Position numbers and translations under genes: made by a program. This document shows, one piece after another, positions 1 to 13,400 of a DNA stretch of 64,000 bases. The DNA comes from Liolophura sinensis (lineage: Eukaryota; Mollusca; Polyplacophora; Chitonida; Chitonidae). The stretch lies in assembly GCF_032854445.1 (NCBI RefSeq), contig NC_088298.1:20049295-20113294 (forward strand). The letters are read 5' to 3'. The notes under the pieces are model-generated. The model did no database searches and was not told the origin of the DNA. It worked only from the letters and a program-made list of their open reading frames with translations. Every line of letters starts with the position of its first letter. The stretch's first letter is position 1.

Positions 1-65
1 CAATAATAATGTGTTTTCTGAGGGAGATCAGTTAGTTACAAACCAACCATCCTTCAGTCCCTCAT

Positions 66-66
<1 letters not shown>

Positions 67-105
<39 letters not shown>
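67..105. repeat. (CA)n microsatellite
   Basis: About 19 uninterrupted CA dinucleotides. Confidence 0.97.
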
Positions 106-599
106 TCACACAAAGTCATTTACATGTATATACTATATATAAAACATAGATTACCCTGATAGAAGATGATAACCAACTACAATCTAGTGTATCATAGACA
201 ATCCTACACTTAATCAACACAAGCGTATTTTGACATAATAAACACTTTTTGGGAAGGGGGGGGAGGGGGAACACTGATATTCTGTGATTTTTTTCACATG
301 TATAGTGAGTTGGTTCCACGGTGTCATTAGCAGGTTAGTGATGAACTTTTCCCACAGGTAATGTACAGAAATGCACACCCTACAGTTTGGTGGAAGACAC
401 TGAGCGGTCTTCCTGAACATTAAACTGCGCACAGTCACACTTCAGTAACAACTTATTGTCACTAAAGCCCCATCGACAGCGAGAGCTCAAATTTTATTAA
501 ATTATGAACTCTCTGTAACATCAGATTCAATTACATTTTTTAATTTTATTGATTTGACTAAAAGTGATTTCTGATAGATAAAATTTACTATCATTTTTT

Positions 600-811
600 C
601 CTCCTTTTTTCATGTCTGCAAGGTGTTCATTCAAGTTTATTCTTAACACATTATTCTGTGCTGATTGATAAAATTATGCATTTTGTGAAGCCCTAAAACT
701 GGCCTATCCAACCAATGTACTTTTGTCTTCAAAATCAAAATAAAGAAAACGTCCATAAATTGCACTGAAAACTGCTCTTTCCTATGCGAAAAGGCTGAGA
801 AATTAGGGCAC
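600..811 (-). mobile_element. MITE family 1 copy (CTGTAATTC-type)
   Basis: It shares the internal sequence (gcaaggtgttcattcaag ... gataaaattat ... tccaaccaa ... gcactgaaaactgctc) and the terminal GCGAAAAGGCTGAGAAATTAGGG with seven other copies in the window. The left terminus is degraded. Confidence 0.65.
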
Positions 812-1146
812 ATTCACAGTGTGGAGAGTAACACATCTCTGATTTATTGGATCAAAAAACATTTCATATTTATCACAAGAAATATGAAAAGTATATTATG
901 TACAAAACAGAGTGATTCGGGCAACTTTCTTATAAAATCAACTGGCCATTTATCATACAAGATTGTTCCAATGTTAACTCACTGAATACTGAAAGAAAAG
1001 CTGTTTTAACATTTCTGAATGATTCAAAATCAGATCTTTATATCCTGAGTCATTTTTTGTTACTATTTTAAGGCTAAAGTCTGGTTGGATAACTTCATTT
1101 TCTTGATTACCCCATATGACCTTGACCTTGCACAGTTCACACTGAC

Positions 1147-1325
1147 CTTGTCCTTGGCGATGAAGATCTGCTTGACAACGATACGATCTGCTAACAGCAG
1201 CACCTTGGTAATGGCTGACAGCAGCTGTCGAGCCGCTCGAACCATTGCCGTTTTCTCCGCCAAGGTTTGACCCGCCCCCTGCGGTCCTGAAAACGATGCA
1301 TCTGTCAGGGTTTGGATATTGGCAC
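1147..1325 (-). CDS. CTNNAL1: CTNNAL1 coding exon 3
   Basis: The 179-bp exon has acceptor TTGCAG at plus 1326-1331 and donor AAG|GTCAGTG. It completes the Gly codon split with exon 2 and reads ANIQTLTDASFSG ... MVRAARQLLSAITKVLLLAD ... IFIAKDK. It ends in phase 0. The next exon is not visible in 1-1146 and is presumably beyond the edge. Confidence 0.88.
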
Positions 1326-4300
1326 CTGCAAGAAAAGCATGGGAATTTAAACGAAAGCCACTTTCACAAATTGCAGTTTAATGGATTTTTTTCTTTAGCC
1401 ATGTTACATCAATACCCTGAAATGAAGCCAAGGCAAGAGAGTCGATTGTGAAAGCTTGAGAGCATAGGGTTTAATGTCCTACACGAAAGCTTAAAACTAA
1501 ACTGATAAATTATTCCATTTAGGGTTAATTTTTATTTTTTTATGACGGACATCTTGTCAGGAGAGGCTTTTGCATATCTGGCGACAATAGTGTGTGTTCT
1601 ACAAATCCAGATGAGAAAAGCACTCTGATGCATTTGGCAATTGTTAAAGGTTGGAAAACTTCCTTTTTCACATTATATTTCTTGTTCCTTACTTTGTATC
1701 TTATTATTGTTGTAATCTAATGTACGCTGTGTAGCGCTAAAGGATTGATGAAATGCAATTAGCACTGTAGAGTTCTGAGTTCAAACTCTTTTGTCTTTAA
1801 AGGTAAAAACAGCTCGTCTATCATGTGACTTGTTAAAACTCTTAGTCCCCATCTGTTGACATAATTAGCTTACCGAACCACCTGTTTCAGAGGCACAAAA
1901 ACCACCGCTTTCCTTCACAAATTTCTCATGTTCTCAGACGGTCAGTAATTTCTCAATTTTTTTCCATCGTTCATGAACTCTAAATTATTTCATGTGAAAG
2001 TTTTTCCAGGCACAAATGGGTATAAAAAATATGATCAATAACAGTTACCTAATAAACATTTTTGACAGGTCACATTGTACAGTAGGTCCTTTTCTACCTT
2101 TAGCAATAAAAGAGTTTGGTCTCGAAAGTCTTCTACTGTTAAATTGTAATAGTAAATTATTAGCCTACGTTGTTCTGATGCATACATGTATCAGCCAATC
2201 AGAGTTACTGACCAACAAGCTAGGTGCACAGACTGTACATGTACGCTTCAACTTATCCCCCCCCCCACCACCTCCACCACACACACACACATTCCACTGT
2301 TCTTCCTTTCATAGTTATTGTCTACACTTGACACTATAACAAAATAGTAAACACTTGACCTCTCAGCAAGGAAAGATATTCACTTATTGTCTCAAACCCT
2401 TTGTAGCATTTAACAATTAGGCATATGTGATTCATCTTCCTTCTTCATTAAAAGTTGGTTTTTTAATTTTGATTTATTTTATTTGATTGGTGTTTTATGC
2501 CGTACTCAAAAATATTTCACGACAGCTGCCAGCATTATGGTAGGAAGAAAAAACAAAAAGAGTCCGGTGGGAAAAGCCATAACCATCTGTAGGTTGCTGG
2601 AAGACCTTTCCATGATTTTTGAATTAAACAAGTCCAAGGCACCAAAATTACATTGCCGATCCTGTGTTCGATACTTTTGTACATGCTGTCCGTTTATATA
2701 GAGTAAATCGTAATTCTGGGCTTGCTTCCCACAATACCTGATGTACAATGATCGACAAAAAAATGATTAACTGATTTGAGAGGTCAGTCTCCGATTCAGA
2801 TACTGATTATATTCAATCAGCCAGAATGTTCTACCATCATTCCAATCTCATTAAAAACTGCTGACTGCTTCTCTTTTCAAGAATCTGTCTTAATTTCGTA
2901 CTTTATATACTTTCTCAGTTTTGTGGTCTCACGTGTTGAGCGCTGTTTGGGAAATGCTTTACTGACTTGGAACAACAATTCTGGTATGCAAATGTCTATT
3001 TCCATCGTAAATTCAGCTGTTTCTTCTCTTTTAGGTGAAACACAAAAATTCAAGCTCTATTTTTTAATTTTAGGGACTGAGATGGTGATGTGTGTAGGGT
3101 TACTTATTAAACATTCACTACATTTATAAATGATTGCATTAAACATTTTTTTAAAAAGTTTCTAATATAACATTCCATACAGTACCTGCTTCCCTTGCCT
3201 CATTACACGCATCACACATGTCATCTTTGATTTCGGGGTTTTCCTCCCCAATTGTCTCCCCTACTGTAACGAACCTCTCCACAGCAAGGTTAACTGCCTG
3301 ACCGACGCACACCAGGGTTTTCAGGGTCTTCTCTGTGACCTTTGACCTCTCCTTATGATTGACAAGTGTTGTGATCTGAAATCAAACCGGAAAACTATAA
3401 AAATGGTTGATTCACTAATTTTATGGCTTGATTGATCAGATAACTGCATATTAAGAAATAAATACAAAAATGTTTCCTTTTATCCTTAACAGTGTACTGA
3501 CCATTATTTCACCAACAAGCAGAGACCATTCAAAATCAATAAAGTAGGCCAGAAGAATCAGTAATTGTCTCTCATTTCATTCTCTTTCTTAATTTTTTTC
3601 TCAAATAAAAGCTGCAAAGTATGTAAACAAGCCATAACTTTCTGCAAGACGTGTATTCTTTTGTTGTTTATACATTATCTGCATGATTCATATATTATTA
3701 GAAAACACGAGGCTCAGTGAAAAACCTTGAACAACATTGATTTGTAGATAAAATTGCTTTTAAGTGGAATTTATGCATACAATTGTTATAAAAATGAACA
3801 GAAAGACGCTTTGTTTGTCACTAAGATGCAAACTTTAAAAAAATGTGCAGATTAGTTCCCTACACCCCACTGTTCTCTCAGAATGTTTCAAAATACTGAT
3901 CGCAGTGGAGGTCAAAAACGTTCATAAATTAGGATATGATTTTTGTCTTCTGATGACAACATTAGTTTACTTCTCTTTTAAAACGTACTTCTTTGATAAC
4001 AGTAAATGCCACTGAGAATTATGAGCCCCAATCATTTATTCATTCTACGGCTATTGTTGAACTTACACACTGAGACTAAAACACCTCACCTCGCCAGTTT
4101 TAGCTATGTACCTGTAACCATTTGTCATTTTCTCACAAAATGTACCACAAAATTGATGAAATTATTATTAATAATCCTAACGATTTTAACAGGAATTCAA
4201 GCCATTGTAACGATTTCAACAGGGATTCAAGCCACTCACTGTAATAGTTCCAGCCATTGTAACGATTTCAACAGGGATTCAAGCCACTCACTGTAACAAT

Positions 4301-7300
4301 TCCAGCCATTGTAACGATTTCAACAGGGATTCAAGCCATTCTGATGATTTCAGAAGAGATCCAAGGCATTCTAACGATTTCAACAGGCATTCAAATCAAT
4401 CAAATGATTTCAATAGGAATTCAAAGGCATTCTAGCGATTTCAATAGGGATTCAAGCCATTCTAATGATTTCAATAGGGACTCAAGCCATTCTAACAATT
4501 TCAATGGGGATTCAAGCCATTCTAATGATTTCAATAGGGACTCAAGGCATTCTAAGGATTTCAATAGGGATTTAAACCATTCCAATGATTTCAATGTGGA
4601 TTCAAGCCATTGTAACGATTTCAATAGGGATTCAAGCCATTCCAAAGATTTTAGTAGAGATTCAAGGCATTCTAACGATTTCAACAGGGATTCAAATCAA
4701 TCAAATGATTTCAATAGGAATTCAAAGGCATTCTAGCGATTTCAATAGGGATTCAAGCCATTCCAACGATTTCAATAAGGATTGAAGCCATTCCAACGAT
4801 TTCAATGGGGATTCAAGCCATTCTAATGATTTCAATAGGGACTCAAGCCATTCTAAGGATTTCAATAGGGATTTAAACCATTCCAATGATTTCAATAGGG
4901 ATTCAAGCCATTCTAAGGATTTCAATAGGGATTTAAACCATTCCAATGATTTCAATGTGGATTCAAGCCATTGTAATGATTTCAACAGGGATTCAAGCCA
5001 TTCTGATGATTTCAGTAGAGATTCAAGGCATTCTAACGATTTCAACAGGGATTCAAATCAATCAAATGATTTCAATAGGAATTCAAAGGCATTCTAGCGA
5101 TTTCAATAGGGATTCAAGCTATTCCAACGATTTCAATAAGGATTGAAGCCATTCCAACGATTTCAATGGGGATTCAAGCCATTCTAATGATTTCAATAGG
5201 GACTCAAGCTATTCTAAGGATTTCAATAGGGATTTAAAACCATCCAATGATTTCAATAGGGATTCAAGCCAGTCTAGCGATTTCAATAGGGATTCAAGCC
5301 ATTCTCACAATTTCAACAGGGATTCAAGCCTAAATAGCTCAAAACCCTGATTAGAAAACATTAGATTCATTGAAAAGCAAATCTTAACAATACTGACTTT
5401 CGGATACATAAATTTCTTCCGACGGTTACTTTAGTTTTCAGACGGTTTTCCTGGCCTTTAAAACACAATTCTTTGATCACACTCATGACAGTAAACATGG
5501 AAATACCTCCAATCATTTATTCATTCTATGGCTATTGTTGAAGTTACAAATTGAGCTTAAAACACCTCACCTGACCTGGTACATGTACATGATAACCTAT
5601 TAATTACTGCGCAACTCTCTCTCTCTCTAAATCTATCTGAAAAGGAAATCCGGTGCTTGCAGGGTTTACAGGGTGTTTATTTAAACATATTCAAATGGCA
5701 TTAGGCTGTGAAAATTAATTAATAACATTAATAAATTGAACTGAAAATTGCTCTTTTATATGCAAAAAGGCTGACGAACTAGGGCATTTGGACACCCCGT
5801 TTTCAGTACTTTTAACATGTGTGAGGTGGGAGAAAGTTAAATCTGAACACCCTGCTCTAACAAAATCAGCTCAAAAATGGATGTTTGGACATCCTCTTGC
5901 ACATTTCTGGCTAACCCCCTGATTCAGGTTATGGGTTAGAACCAGACACAGGAGTAACATTGCTGCTTTTTTTAAAAATAATTTAAGAAAAAAAGCAAAC
6001 ATATACCTTCTACATGCACAATCAACTCTTTTTAGGATATACTACAGAGTAATAATCATAAACTTCACCAGAAACCCATCTTGGCCAATATACATGTACC
6101 TATTGCATAGCGTAACTTGTCTGTTTTTGTTAATATTTTTCTTTTTTGAGCCAAACGAAACTTCAAAATGTACACGGACAATGAACTCTGCCAGGGATAC
6201 TTCAAGCACATATCTAAGTAACAGCCAACCCTCAAAAGAGGGTACTGTAATTCTTTAACCTTTTCGCATGTTTGCAAGGTGTTTATTCGGGCATATTTTA
6301 AAGGCATTATTCTGTGTTGACTGATAAAATTATACTTTTTGAAAATATTTAAGTTGAAAATATGACCAATCCAACCAATTTGGTTTTGTCTCCAAAATCA
6401 TACAATCAATCCATATAATCGCACTGAAAATTGCAACTGTGTGTATATGTGTTACAAGCAAAAAAATTCCCATCCAATTTACAGGTATGAAATATAGCAA
6501 AGGAAGAAATACACATTTTAACACAATCAGCAAAGAACATTTCAATAAATCGAGGTAAATTTCTCCTCATGGTGTAAATTTCCTCATATCTTTTTTGCAT
6601 TCAGCCACAACACATCATCGTCATGGGAACTCATCTTGGACCGTAGCCAAATTACCCTACCCTGGCATCCGCTGGGTGGCTGTTAGAGGAAATAATACCG
6701 TCTAAGACATTCTGTGACCTTTGGGAGATACAAAGGTCAAGAAACTGGACATTTCTCAAAATGCTGGGCGATATTTTTTTCCCCAGGTTTTCGTCAGTAA
6801 TTGGTTTGGTTGTCCAGGACAGACAAACTCATCACTCGCTGAGACAGTGTCTGGGGACACTCTAACAAACGTGAGCGAGTATAATGATGGCTCTAGGCTG
6901 CTCTGTGCACAGGAAGGTTCATGGATTTAAACAGGCATGTGTCTGGCAGGAAACTTGTGAAGAACTATACTGAACGACAAAAGTGTTTTTTGCCTTGTTT
7001 TTGAACACAGATCTGGCAAATTCTATTCTCAGGTTCCATATAAGCACTCAGCTCAAGTTTCATTTTTCTATTTCTGCAACTGTTTGTTATTTATTTATCT
7101 ATTTATGACATATTTACATACGTGTTACAAAATACAGATCTAAGAATATCTAATTATAGTTATGTTTATAAATTGAGGACAACCCTCAAGGGGATCCAAT
7201 TTAATGAGGAACAAACAACTAAAGTAATCTAGGGCCAAGCTGTACAGTCAACATGTTCTTCATTCCTTTCATTTGTGGTAACAGTTTACAGTGGGCAAAC

Positions 7301-10300
7301 TGAAGTATTCATCCCAGAGGACCAGTCAGGTTTATGAGTGGTGAAAACGAGCCTGAGTCAAGAGGAAATGAGCCAAAGTCCAGAGGAAACCGTGGTCCTT
7401 TATAACACATTGTAAAAGGGTGCATAAAATTGAGATTAAAACTGAATTTTTTGGCTCATGGAAACTGATATTTTAAACAAAGAATTCAATTTCAACAACA
7501 GAAATATTTATACACAATTTGAGAGTTGTAAACTGAATCCTCTGAAAGAGTGGCAAATCATTCAAAACTGAATAAATGTTTTAAACGATGAGTATTGTGA
7601 ATCACAGCCGTTACTGATTTTTGTTTGCAAAATTTGGACCTCTACGAATCCCTGACAAATTTGAGGAGTTTTAGTACATTTGCATGTAATCTTTTCATCC
7701 AGCTTCAGGAAAATCAGTTAACACTTTACCACTGTGATCGAAAAATACATGTTGAATTGGTCAGGGCCATATCTAGAGCCGTTTTAGTTAGAGAAATGAA
7801 TGGGTTCTAACTGTTCGGAATCTAAACTAATGATGTTATATTAAAACGCAAAAGTTAGCTGAAGAAAGCTATCATTGTTGTAGTGTTCCGCACTTGCACA
7901 AGTAAGGTTTTTCTATCACCGAGCGAGTGAGTATTATGGTATGGAATAGACAGTGGCAGTGTGCAGTTACACAACAGTGTTCTGTCCTCATTTAGATGTC
8001 TTTAATAGTTAAATCAGGACAATGGCACAACAACTGTTTACTAATAAACAGAGTTCAAGGTAATTTCTTTCATACCCAGACTTTGACTGCTCTCAAATTA
8101 GAAAACAAACATTCTGAGTTGCATTTCATAAAATTTCTTTATGTGCAGTCCCAATGTCACCTTTTTAAAGTTTGGGATCAGAAGATTCAATTTTTCTTCT
8201 CCATATGGCTCTTTTGGTAGCCATTATTACCATCCTACCCAGACATTAAACATTAAAGACCTGAACCCAAAAGCCTTTCCAATGTGCCAACAAACAAATG
8301 TTTACATGAAACCGCTTGTATATTTTCTTTTTTTTTTTTTTTTTGCTACTGCACATCCACACACAAACAAACAGATAAACAACCGTCAGAAGTATTCATC
8401 GGTGTCGTAAATGTTAAAGTCATTTTGCAGCTGTGGCAAGCAGAGATAAGTGCCGAAAACAAAAGGCCACCAGTTTTGTGAACGACCCTCAGTTCAGCTG
8501 CAATCCTCAGAGCAGTCGTTGTTGTGTCAGATTTCCAGTCTGCATGTGCCCAGTAGATTAGGGCGAGGGATTATTACGAGATAATTAGAGCGGTAATGGC
8601 TTCCAAATTGCCCAGGATACACAGTAGTGCACTTAGCTGCGAAACAGCTGCGGACATCGGCAGGAGTCAAGATAATATGTGCCAGTACCTGTCCATAGTA
8701 TAAACCTGTCAACTATGAGCCCCTCAAGCAGTAGTGAGCAAGTAGTCAGTCACTGGCTTGCTCGCAGTGAGCCCATGGAATGCTACATACTGAGAAGAAG
8801 TTACAGCCGACTGGTTCTTTTACTGTTAATGTATAACGCCTGGACCATTCAATCAATCTGATGAACAAAATTAGAGTTCTTCTAAATGGGGTAAATGGCA
8901 TTCCCATATAATCCATTTTTAGCTTCAAAATTCAGATGGCATCACTGACGAACCTTTCTTGTTTAAAGTAATTCTGGACTGTGTTGGGTTGTCCATTCCT
9001 GACAGTCTGTTGCCCAATCCTGCCTGTCTGTTGCCATTCCTGCCAGTCATTTGTCCTGCCAGTCTGTTGCTCATTCCTGACAGTATGTTACCCATTCCTG
9101 CCCATCTGTTGCCCATTCCTGCCCGTTTGTTGCCTATTCCTGCCTGTCTGTTGCCCATTCCTGCCAGTCTGTTGTCCATTTCTGCCAGTCATTTGTCCTG
9201 CCAGTCTACTGTCCATTTCTGCCTGTCTGTTGCCCATTCCTGCCTGTCTGTTGTCCATTCCTGCCAGTCTGTTGTCCTTTCCTGATAGTTTTTTGTCCAT
9301 TCCTGCCAGTCATTTGTCCTGCCAGTCTATTTTCCATTCCTGCCTGTCTGTGGTCCATTCCTGCCTGTTTGTTGCCCGTTCCTGTCAGTTTGTTTCCCAT
9401 TCCTGCCAGTCATTTGTCCTGCCAGTTATTTGTCCTGCCTGTCTGTTGCCCATTCCTGCAAGTCTGTTGTCTATTCCTGCCTGTTTGTTGTCCATTCCTG
9501 CCAGCCGGCTGCCCATTCCTGCCAGTCGGTTGTCCACTCCTGCCAGTCTGTTGTCCATTCCTGCCAGTCTGTTGTCCATTCCTGCTAGTCTATTGTCCAT
9601 TCCTGCCAGTCTATTGTCCATTCCTGCCAGTCCGTTGTCCATTCCTGCCAGTCCGTTGTCCATTCCTACCAGTCTATTGTCCCATTCTTGTTAATCCATT
9701 GCCCATTCATGCCATATAGTCTCTTACCCATTCCTGTCAGTCCATTGTCCATTCCTGCCAGTCCGCTGTCCATTCCTGCCAGTCCGTTGTCCATTCATAC
9801 CAGTCTATTGTCCATTCTCACCAGTCTATTGTCCATTCCTGCCAGTCTATTGTCCCATTCTTGTTAATCCATTGCCCATTCATGCCATATAGTCTGTTAC
9901 CCATTCACGACAGTCTGTTTTCCATTCCTGACAGTCTGCTGTCCATTCCTGACAGTCTGTTGTCCATTCCTGCCTGTGTGCTGTCCTTTCTTGCCAGCCC
10001 ATTGTCCATTCCTGCCAGCCCATTGTCCATTCCTGCCTGTGAGCTGTCCTTTCCTGCCAGCCCATTGTCCATTCCTACCAGCCCATTGTCCATTCCTGCC
10101 TTTGTGATGTTTTGTTATGTTTTTTTCGCAGCCTGCATCACTCAAACATTGCCAGAGAACAAAAATCAATCCATCTTGGACTTGAATCATAATTGCAATT
10201 GAAATGGTACCCCATTGCATAATTCTGAATGCTACTATGTGCTGTAAACTTGAATAAATAACTGTTCTACTGAGAAACAAAATGGCATATGCCATCAGCA

Positions 10301-10401
10301 CTGCATTTATAACATGAAACTAAATATATATTTATTTGATTCATATTTTACGCCGTACTTAAGAATATTTTACTGCATAATGATGCGAGGAAGCTGAATA
10401 T

Positions 10402-10454
<53 letters not shown>

Positions 10455-13400
10455 TACATATATGTTCACAGGGCAAGATACTCTATACCACAGAAGATAA
10501 GACACTCATCTTTGACAACAGCAAAGTACTGTTTTCTGTTGATTTTTAAGTAGAGTTCACCATAGATATTGGCCTGACATTTAGAGCTCTTCAGGGTTAG
10601 AGGTGGTTTTGATCAGACATAGGGACCTTATCTGTTTTGTGGAGGTATAAGCCTCATTCACCTCTCAGAGAGACAAGCGTTTCCGATTAAGGAAGCCTTC
10701 TGTATACAACTGGTGTTTGTTTCAAGCCTGATAACACTTAGAGCTTATAGGATAAAGTATGGTGAGCTACAGAGACCATAATAACAACACAAGACAGTTT
10801 TGTACTTGGTTTAATGTACATGTTAATATATATGTGAATGAAGCAGATTTATGGGAATTTGACTTTGAGTATTCTTTCACTGATTAGAACTGTAGTTTGG
10901 ACACTTTACTTTACACAATTTTTTTTTTACTTTTATATATGACAATACACTCTTTTAGTCCCAACAGGCCCCCATAGCTGCTTAGGTGCCAACAAGATAT
11001 GGCATATATCATATCAGATCCAAATTCTTATATCAGTTTTCTGTAATTTCTCAACCTTTTAACATATAAAAGTGCAACTTTTAGTGCTATTTATGCATGT
11101 TTTTAATTTGATTTTGAAGAAAAAACTTAACTGGTTGGGTTGGCCAATTGGCCAGTTGGTTTAATAAGTATAATTGGTGTACTAATAAGTATAGGTATAA
11201 TTTTATCAAAGCCTTCAGATTATGCCTGAATAAACACCATGCAAACATGCAAAATATTTGAAGAATTACAGTACCCAATAAAAAATGTTTCCCCTTCTTT
11301 TATAAACTACATAAACTGAGATTAAAATCATATTATAAATTGTAATACAATATTTACAGATATTCAGTTTGATATGTTGCTTTCAATTCACAACAAGCCC
11401 CTGACATGACTTGTGTTTATTGAAATGCAGGAGAAAAAAATAATTCCACCTGTAAATTGTCGGAAAAACACACAGATACTACACATGTAGTTTATTCCAC
11501 AGATATTGAGTAGCTGAGTCTACAAAGTACATACTACTGATTTTGATTGATTGATTTATTTATTTATTTATTTGATTGGTGGCAGCCAGCATTATTGTGG
11601 GAGGAAACTGGGCAGATCCCGGCGGAAACCCGAGGCCATCCGCAGGTTACTTCCCACATTATGGCCGGAGAGGAAGCCAGCGTGAGCTGGACTTGAACTC
11701 ACAGAGATATTGATTTTACTATGTCTGTTTGACTAAGAATGGACCTGCTGTGATACACATATGAATTTGTGCACAAACAGAACAGCTCGGAGACTTGTAG
11801 CTAATTTAAAAAAACCTTACATGTAGTTTACACAACAAAATAGAAATGATTACATCTGGTTCCAACAGGCCACCATAGAAGCTTACACATGTGGCACATA
11901 CAAGCCAAACCTGCCAACTTGGGTGTGGCATACAACAGTGCTGCTTTCAGCTTCCCAAAATAACACAAAGCACGTTTACACAGACATTTTCCCCGGATAA
12001 ACTTCTAACCTTTACTGGAAATACACATGTATGTATTACCCTAACTAGCTGTTTCTGTTTAAGTTTTCATTACAATCAGCTCTTGATGACAACAACATTT
12101 TTTAATTCAAAAAATCTAACAGTTGCAGGTTAAAATTCTGATAGGATAAGATAGGAAGCCCTTGCTTAAACTGGTCCAATTATAACACTTTTATTTCCTT
12201 TTTTTAATTTATTTATTTATTTGATTGGGGTTTATGCTGTACTCAAGAATATTTCACTTATACCAGCATTATGGTGGGTGGAAACCGGGCAGAGCCCAGG
12301 ATAAACCCACGCCCATCTGCAGGTTGTTGACAGACCTTCCCATGTACGGCCGGAGAGGAAGCCAGCATGAACTGTTTTTTTTTTTTTTTTAAATTTTCTT
12401 CTGTCCCTGTTGGTACTTACCCCACCTGTACCATGACTCTCATGTACAATAGTACACGCGTACTTTGTCTCCTCAAGCATGTGTTATAATTTATACCTGA
12501 TGACGCGTTATGCCTGATTAATAATGCAAATTACATAAGCAGATATGAAACTTCACCAAATTATTATGCCAGGACTACAAGTTCTAACTCGGAGACTGAG
12601 TGCTTGAGCAAAACTCCTTTGCTACATGCATGTCTGCAACATTTATTTGCTTCATGTTCTAGGCCATACTCAAGAACATACTCATCAGCCAGCATTTTGG
12701 TGGGAGGAAACCGTGCAGAACCCGGGGGAAACCGACAGCCATCAATAGGTTGCCTGAAGACATTCCCACGTACGATCGGAGAGGATACAGCATGTTCGCA
12801 ATAACAAACATCATTGTTACCACAGCAACAAATAACATTAATGTTCAAACAAATGCACGTGTTTTATATTGGCTTGAATATTTGAAAATGGCAATGTTTT
12901 CACACACGGGCAGATTCAGCAATAAAACAGGTTAAAGCAAGCAGATTTCTAGCGCCAAAAAAAAAAAAAAATCATTTGTTTGATGTAACAAAGGTAAGGA
13001 AGTTGACTAACCAATATTTTTTTTATTTTCTGAGGAACTGATTCTATAGGTACAGATATTACTTGTGAATGTTACCATAGAGATCATTTATTTAAAAATT
13101 GTGAATGTTACCATAGAGATCATTTATTTAAAAATGTCATAAAATCAACAATTTAATAAAGATTACATTTCACAATTGCCAATTAACAACCTCAATGGAA
13201 CAATCTTAAACTGATGTTAAATAAAAAAAATAAAAATTCAGAAGTCAAATTGCGAATTTTAGTTAAAAAAAATTTTTTGGTATAGTTATTTCTCATTGGC
13301 TAAGCAGATTAAAGGCAAATGAATAACTTAATAATTATGTTTTAATACTTTCTGTGAAAAAAAAAATTATTTTTACCTGCCTGCAGAATCACACCTACAT

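Larger units (their letters stand above)
1..1146 (-). other. CTNNAL1 intron 3 (partial)
   Basis: I see no exon here. It holds a (CA)n microsatellite at 67-105, a G-rich run at 251-272 and one copy of the CTGTAATTC-type MITE at about 600-811. Just inside the donor side (1119-1136) are two direct TGACCTTG-like octamers. Confidence 0.6.
1326..3185 (-). other. CTNNAL1 intron 2
   Basis: No coding exon is seen. It contains a long-TIR element (about 1767-2162) and a SINE fragment (about 2468-2611). Confidence 0.7.

Noticed and set aside
4344-5146. Long open frames on both strands across the 30-bp array
   Set aside because: The period is a multiple of 3, so any frame lacking a stop in one unit stays open. 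There are no splice sites, start context or family match; it lies inside an intron.
8959-10202. Open frames up to 237 codons with a Pro/Ser/Leu heptad-like repeat
   Set aside because: Produced by the 21-bp minisatellite. Several frames and both strands are open at once, which is not how genes look.
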